This document shows, piece by piece, positions 61,127-64,000 of a stretch of DNA of 64,000 nucleotides. The stretch's first letter is position 1; each line of letters begins with the position of its first letter. Below the pieces are notes generated by a model that did not search any database, was not told the origin of the DNA, and worked only from the letters and a program-made list of their open reading frames with translations. This DNA comes from Paenibacillus helianthi. GTDB taxonomy: Bacteria; Bacillota; Bacilli; Paenibacillales; Paenibacillaceae. The stretch lies in NCBI RefSeq assembly GCF_001909055.1, contig NZ_LVWI01000034.1, positions 124,001 through 188,000 of the forward strand. Direction: 5' to 3'. Both the position numbers and the translations under genes were made by a program.

Positions 61127-62461
61127 TTGGAAGGTCAAGTCGATAACATAACCAAACATGAACAACTGCTGCAACACATCGAAAGCCTGAAGGTAGGGAC
61201 CAAAATTTCCGTCCGCAAGCTGGCAAAGGAAATGGGTGTCAGTGAAGGTACGGCATACCGTGCAGTAAAGGAAGCCGAGAACCTCGGCATCGTCATTACC
61301 AAGGAGCGGATCGGCACCGTCCGGGTGGAAAAGAAACCCCGCAACATCTCCGACCAGCTGACCTTCGGGGATGTGGTTGATATCGTAGAAGGCCATGTGC
61401 TGGGCGGAGCGGATGGACTGAACAAACATCTGCATAAATATGTTATTGGCGCCATGAAGGTGGATGCGATGATCCGCTATATTGATGCGGACAGCCTGCT
61501 GATCGTCGGGAACCGTGAGGATGTGCACTCGCTTGCACTAGAGCAGGGAGCAGGGGTGCTGGTGACCGGGGGCTTCGGGACAAGCCGTGAAGTCAAGGCA
61601 CAGGCCGATGAATTGGATCTGCCTGTGATTTCCTCGCGGCATGATACGTTTACGGTGGCATCGATGATTAACCGGGCGATTTTTGACCGGCTGATCAAGA
61701 AGAAAATTATGCTGGTTGAAGATATCGTAGATAACAAGCCCCGCCTGAACACACTCAAAATTTCCAGTACGGTCGGCGAGCTCCGTCAGCTGTCCTTAGA
61801 CAGCGGGGAACAGCGCTTCCCGGTAACGGATGAGTGGAACCGGGTCATTGGGATCGTGGGCCGCCGCGATGTAGAGGAGCATGCCGAGGGGTTGAGTATT
61901 GAGAAAGCCATGATCCGCAGCCCGATTACTGCCGGGCTTCAGACCTCGCTGGCATCGGCGGCTCAGATTATGATGTGGGAGGGTATTGACTTCCTGCCGA
62001 TTGTTGACCGCAACCGCAAGCTGGTCGGCTCACTGACCCGCAGAGAGGTGCTGCAGAGCCTGCGGGACGTCAGCAACCAGCCTCAGCTCGGAGAAACCTT
62101 CGATCATCTGATCTGGAACGGCTTTGCCGATGAGCGGGACGAGGAGGGGAAGCTGTTTTTCCATGGCTTTATTACCCCGCAGATGGCAACGGACCTGGGG
62201 ACTATCTCCGAAGGCGTATTGTCAACATTGATGACGCTCTCTGCCTTCAAGGCGGCCAAGGATATCACGGGCAATGATTATGTGCTCGATAACATGTCTA
62301 CCTACTTTATCCGTCCGGTTCAAATCGAGCACTCGATTATGGTGATGCCGAAGCTGCTGGAGATTAGCCGCCGGTCCTGCAAAATGGAAATCGAAATCAG
62401 CCACTTGGAAACTCTTGTCGCCAAAGCGGTGCTGCTACTGCAGTCGATAGATCATGGCTAA
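61127..62461 (+). CDS. ytoI: YtoI-like regulator: HTH, DRTGG, two CBS and thioesterase-like domains
   Basis: 444 residues, TTG start with GGGGGTG upstream. Order: N-terminal winged HTH (ISVRKLAKEMGVSEGTAYRA, ~27-46); DRTGG domain (~75-185, GALVTGG-type VLVTGGFGTSREVKAQADEL); CBS pair (~195-310, FPVTDEWNRVIGIVGRRDVE and DFLPIVDRNRKLVGSLTRRE); C-terminal hotdog/PaaI-like domain (~325-440, GVLSTLMTLSAFKAAKDITG). CBS domains bind adenine nucleotides, so it probably couples energy or nucleotide status to transcription. Targets unknown; its neighbour ytpI supports orthology with B. subtilis YtoI. Confidence 0.9.
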   Translation: MEGQVDNITKHEQLLQHIESLKVGTKISVRKLAKEMGVSEGTAYRAVKEAENLGIVITKERIGTVRVEKKPRNISDQLTFGDVVDIVEGHVLGGADGLNKHLHKYVIGAMKVDAMIRYIDADSLLIVGNREDVHSLALEQGAGVLVTGGFGTSREVKAQADELDLPVISSRHDTFTVASMINRAIFDRLIKKKIMLVEDIVDNKPRLNTLKISSTVGELRQLSLDSGEQRFPVTDEWNRVIGIVGRRDVEEHAEGLSIEKAMIRSPITAGLQTSLASAAQIMMWEGIDFLPIVDRNRKLVGSLTRREVLQSLRDVSNQPQLGETFDHLIWNGFADERDEEGKLFFHGFITPQMATDLGTISEGVLSTLMTLSAFKAAKDITGNDYVLDNMSTYFIRPVQIEHSIMVMPKLLEISRRSCKMEIEISHLETLVAKAVLLLQSIDHG

Positions 62462-62550
62462 TGGCCGCGGTTTTCCGTTAAGCAGACAAGCGAGTGCTAC
62501 TAGATTCAACTATGGACTCTTTTTAAACGTCAGTCCTGCTATACTTGTTA

Positions 62551-62589
62551 AAAAGACTATCCCGTGCGCAGGCCGGAGATAGTCTTTTT
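62551..62589. terminator. Terminator between ytoI and the LRR gene
   Basis: Stem AAAAGACTATC / GATAGTCTTTT with a GC-rich loop, followed by T on the + strand and AACAAG... on the other; mainly serves ytoI. Confidence 0.88.
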
Positions 62590-62602
62590 GCGATACCACC
62601 CA

Positions 62603-63454
62603 TTACAAATATACGATACAGCCGTTGTCCTCCAGCCTCCGCAGCCAGCCCGGAACGGTCAACTCCTGATTCCAGCGCAGGTCCAAGCGTTCCAGCCCCT
62701 TGATTTCCAGTAAAGATTCGGGGATTTCCATCAGATAATTACTTCTCAGATCCAGCTCCAATAGATTCGTCAATCGTCCGATTCTCTCAGGGAGCCCGGA
62801 AAGCCGGTTATTCCGCAGATTCAGCCTCCGCAGCCGGGTACATTCGGTTAAAGATTCCGGCACATGAAGCAACTGATTATCTTCAGCATCCAATACCCGG
62901 AGAAGCGTCAGTCCGCCAAATATCTCCGGGAGTCCGGAGAGACGGTTTTTTTTGAGATGCAGTTCCCTAAGGTTAACGAGTTTTCCGCAAGCTTCGGGTA
63001 AGGCAGTTAAATGATTGTTCATGACCCGCAGTTCGACCATTCTGGTAAGACCGCCAAGCTCAGCAGGTAATTCCGTAAGTGAATTATCGCTAAGGTTCAA
63101 ATATTTCAGCTTTTCCAGCTGTCCTATTTCAGGAGGGACGGTGCGGAGACGATTGTTATGAAGATAGAGGTAATCCTCCAGCTGTGCCAGCTCTCCAATT
63201 TCTGCTGGAACCGTTTCGATTTGGTTATGGCCGAAATCCATCATTTTGACCTTGCAGAGGGTTTGGATTTCAGGTGGAATGCTCAGCAGCCTATTGACTG
63301 ATAGATTTAAGATTTCCAGATTGTGCATCAGGAATACCTCATCGGGAATGCTGCTGAACATATTGTCATAGAGATTCAGATCGGTTACTTCACTTAAGGG
63401 CTGATCCAGATCCGGCATTGCTGCCAGCCTGCTGTGGGATCCATCGATTTTCAC
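62603..63454 (-). CDS. Leucine-rich-repeat protein
   Basis: 283 residues, almost wholly 11 LRRs of ~23 residues (LxxLxLxxNxLxxLPxx): LEILNLSVNRLLSIPPEI, LKYLNLSDNSLTELPAEL, LRRLNLRNNRLSGLPERI and others. No signal peptide or membrane segment, so cytosolic. LRRs mediate protein contacts; no enzymatic domain. ATG 63454 with AGGAGG just upstream. Located between ytoI and ytpI homologues and transcribed with ytpI on the minus strand (29 bp after it). Confidence 0.92.
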   Translation of the reverse strand: MKIDGSHSRLAAMPDLDQPLSEVTDLNLYDNMFSSIPDEVFLMHNLEILNLSVNRLLSIPPEIQTLCKVKMMDFGHNQIETVPAEIGELAQLEDYLYLHNNRLRTVPPEIGQLEKLKYLNLSDNSLTELPAELGGLTRMVELRVMNNHLTALPEACGKLVNLRELHLKKNRLSGLPEIFGGLTLLRVLDAEDNQLLHVPESLTECTRLRRLNLRNNRLSGLPERIGRLTNLLELDLRSNYLMEIPESLLEIKGLERLDLRWNQELTVPGWLRRLEDNGCIVYL

Positions 63455-63485
63455 AGTGTTACCTCCTGAGTATCTTCTTCATTTT

Positions 63486-63773
63486 TCAAGCTTTGTAGAA
63501 TCCATAGCTTCGCAGCCCGGAAAAAATGTTGAATGCCCCAATCAGTAGAAACACTGCCTCGATAATTACATTGACCGTGGAGCCGCGGAACACAAACATA
63601 CAGATCAGGGAGAGCGACACCAGCATGGCGCCAAGCAGAATGTTCATGATAGAGCGTTTGACTCCTTTTTCCAGCGGGTCCTGTGCTCTGCGGGAATAGA
63701 AGCTGTAGACGGCGGCACCAATCAAACAGACCATCATCAGAATGAACAGCACATATTTGATGAACAGAATCAT
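63486..63773 (-). CDS. ytpI: YtpI-like membrane protein
   Basis: 95 residues with three membrane segments (~4-25, ~42-62, ~68-85) and an RRAQDPLEKGVKRSIMN loop, resembling the YtpI family. In B. subtilis ytpI lies next to ytoI, as here apart from the LRR gene. Role unknown. RBS AGGAG before ATG 63773. Confidence 0.8.
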   Translation of the reverse strand: MILFIKYVLFILMMVCLIGAAVYSFYSRRAQDPLEKGVKRSIMNILLGAMLVSLSLICMFVFRGSTVNVIIEAVFLLIGAFNIFSGLRSYGFYKA

Positions 63774-63842
63774 GGACAGGCAGCTCCTTTGTAGCCGGAT
63801 GGTAAAAGCCGTGTTTTGCCAACTATTGTACCATGATTGTCC

Positions 63843-64000
63843 TCAGCTGCGTCTATAAGGACCGATTTCAACCCAGATTTGCAGTACGCCTTCCATGACG
63901 AGCATCGTGCGGATGCGGACAGCGTATTCCTTCTCGCGCACAATGTAGATTTTGCCGTCCAAAAGAAGCCGGGCCAGCTTGCCGTCAGTGTCAATATCGA
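63843..64000 (-). CDS. Unrecognised protein, C-terminal end (cut by window edge)
   Basis: About 52 residues, DIDTDGKLARLLLDGKIYIV, REKEYAVRIRTMLVMEGVLQ, IWVEIGPYRRS, ending at TGA 63845-63843 on the minus strand. Good coding character and a position upstream of ytpI suggest a genuine gene whose 5' part lies beyond 64000. Family not recognised. The other open minus-strand frame over this stretch (63770-63994) is a shadow. Confidence 0.65.
   Translation of the reverse strand, partial: DIDTDGKLARLLLDGKIYIVREKEYAVRIRTMLVMEGVLQIWVEIGPYRRS

Noticed and set aside
60719-61528. 269-residue minus-strand open frame
   Set aside because: Covers the antisense of a small membrane protein gene and the ytoI start; no homology or RBS.

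Overview
The window looks like a chromosomal segment of an endospore-forming, low-to-mid GC Firmicute, most probably Paenibacillus. The evidence is a large SLH-domain surface protein, LAL/MalT-type LuxR regulator, CotF spore-coat proteins, a tandem YheC/YheD ATP-grasp cluster next to a YheA homologue, YtoI/YtpI homologues, frequent TTG/GTG starts and strong AAGGAGG ribosome binding sites. No rRNA, tRNA or CRISPR array was seen.

Layout. 1-3.9 kb: end of an RND exporter, a DedA-PAP2 fusion, and an ECF sigma / anti-sigma / bactofilin-like membrane protein operon. 4.0-12.4 kb: relic of a solute-binding protein, a LuxR-LAL regulator and a 1.6-kresidue SLH surface protein with nine ~288-bp repeats. 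12.4-14.1 kb: decayed DNA (YheC/D relic, kinase relic) and a Lys/His-rich secreted protein. 14.2-33.5 kb: an envelope-homeostasis region with a glycosyltransferase, BcrC, truncated PepSY, two OmpR-type two-component systems, an NlpC/P60 hydrolase, a divergent-PAP2 protein, DedA, an ABC exporter, a COG4705 membrane protein, a secreted protein, UppP, a secreted phosphoesterase, FetAB and MprF. Five 11-bp-period direct repeats (TTAAGA-N5-TTAAGR-like) lie in front of genes here and may be operators of one local response regulator.

33.5-38.6 kb: AT-rich accessory DNA with a second YheC/D relic, a hypothetical membrane protein and a 5'-broken RCC1-propeller surface protein. 38.6-42.6 kb: a compact, overlapping nucleotide-metabolism cassette (IMPase-like, broken dTMP-kinase-like, broken orotate-PRTase-like, MTA/nucleoside phosphorylase, TrpB2-like PLP enzyme, broken Nudix). 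I do not recognise this combination as a described pathway; it is the best candidate for an undescribed system, although three of its six genes are damaged. 42.6-46.5 kb: transposase and coiled-coil relics, a lipoprotein, and a secreted Cys/His protein that may be a peptidase or amidase.

46.5-52.6 kb: a CotF-type spore-coat / zinc-dehydrogenase operon bracketed by two ~99% identical 466-bp direct repeats, each carrying a truncated ImmA-like gene; one copy is interrupted by an internally deleted IS. 52.6-59.3 kb: five tandem YheC/YheD-type ATP-grasp genes plus a GNAT gene, all on the minus strand. 59.4-64 kb: housekeeping-like genes (YheA, LURP-one protein, YtoI-like DRTGG/CBS regulator, LRR protein, YtpI) and the end of an unrecognised gene at the right edge.
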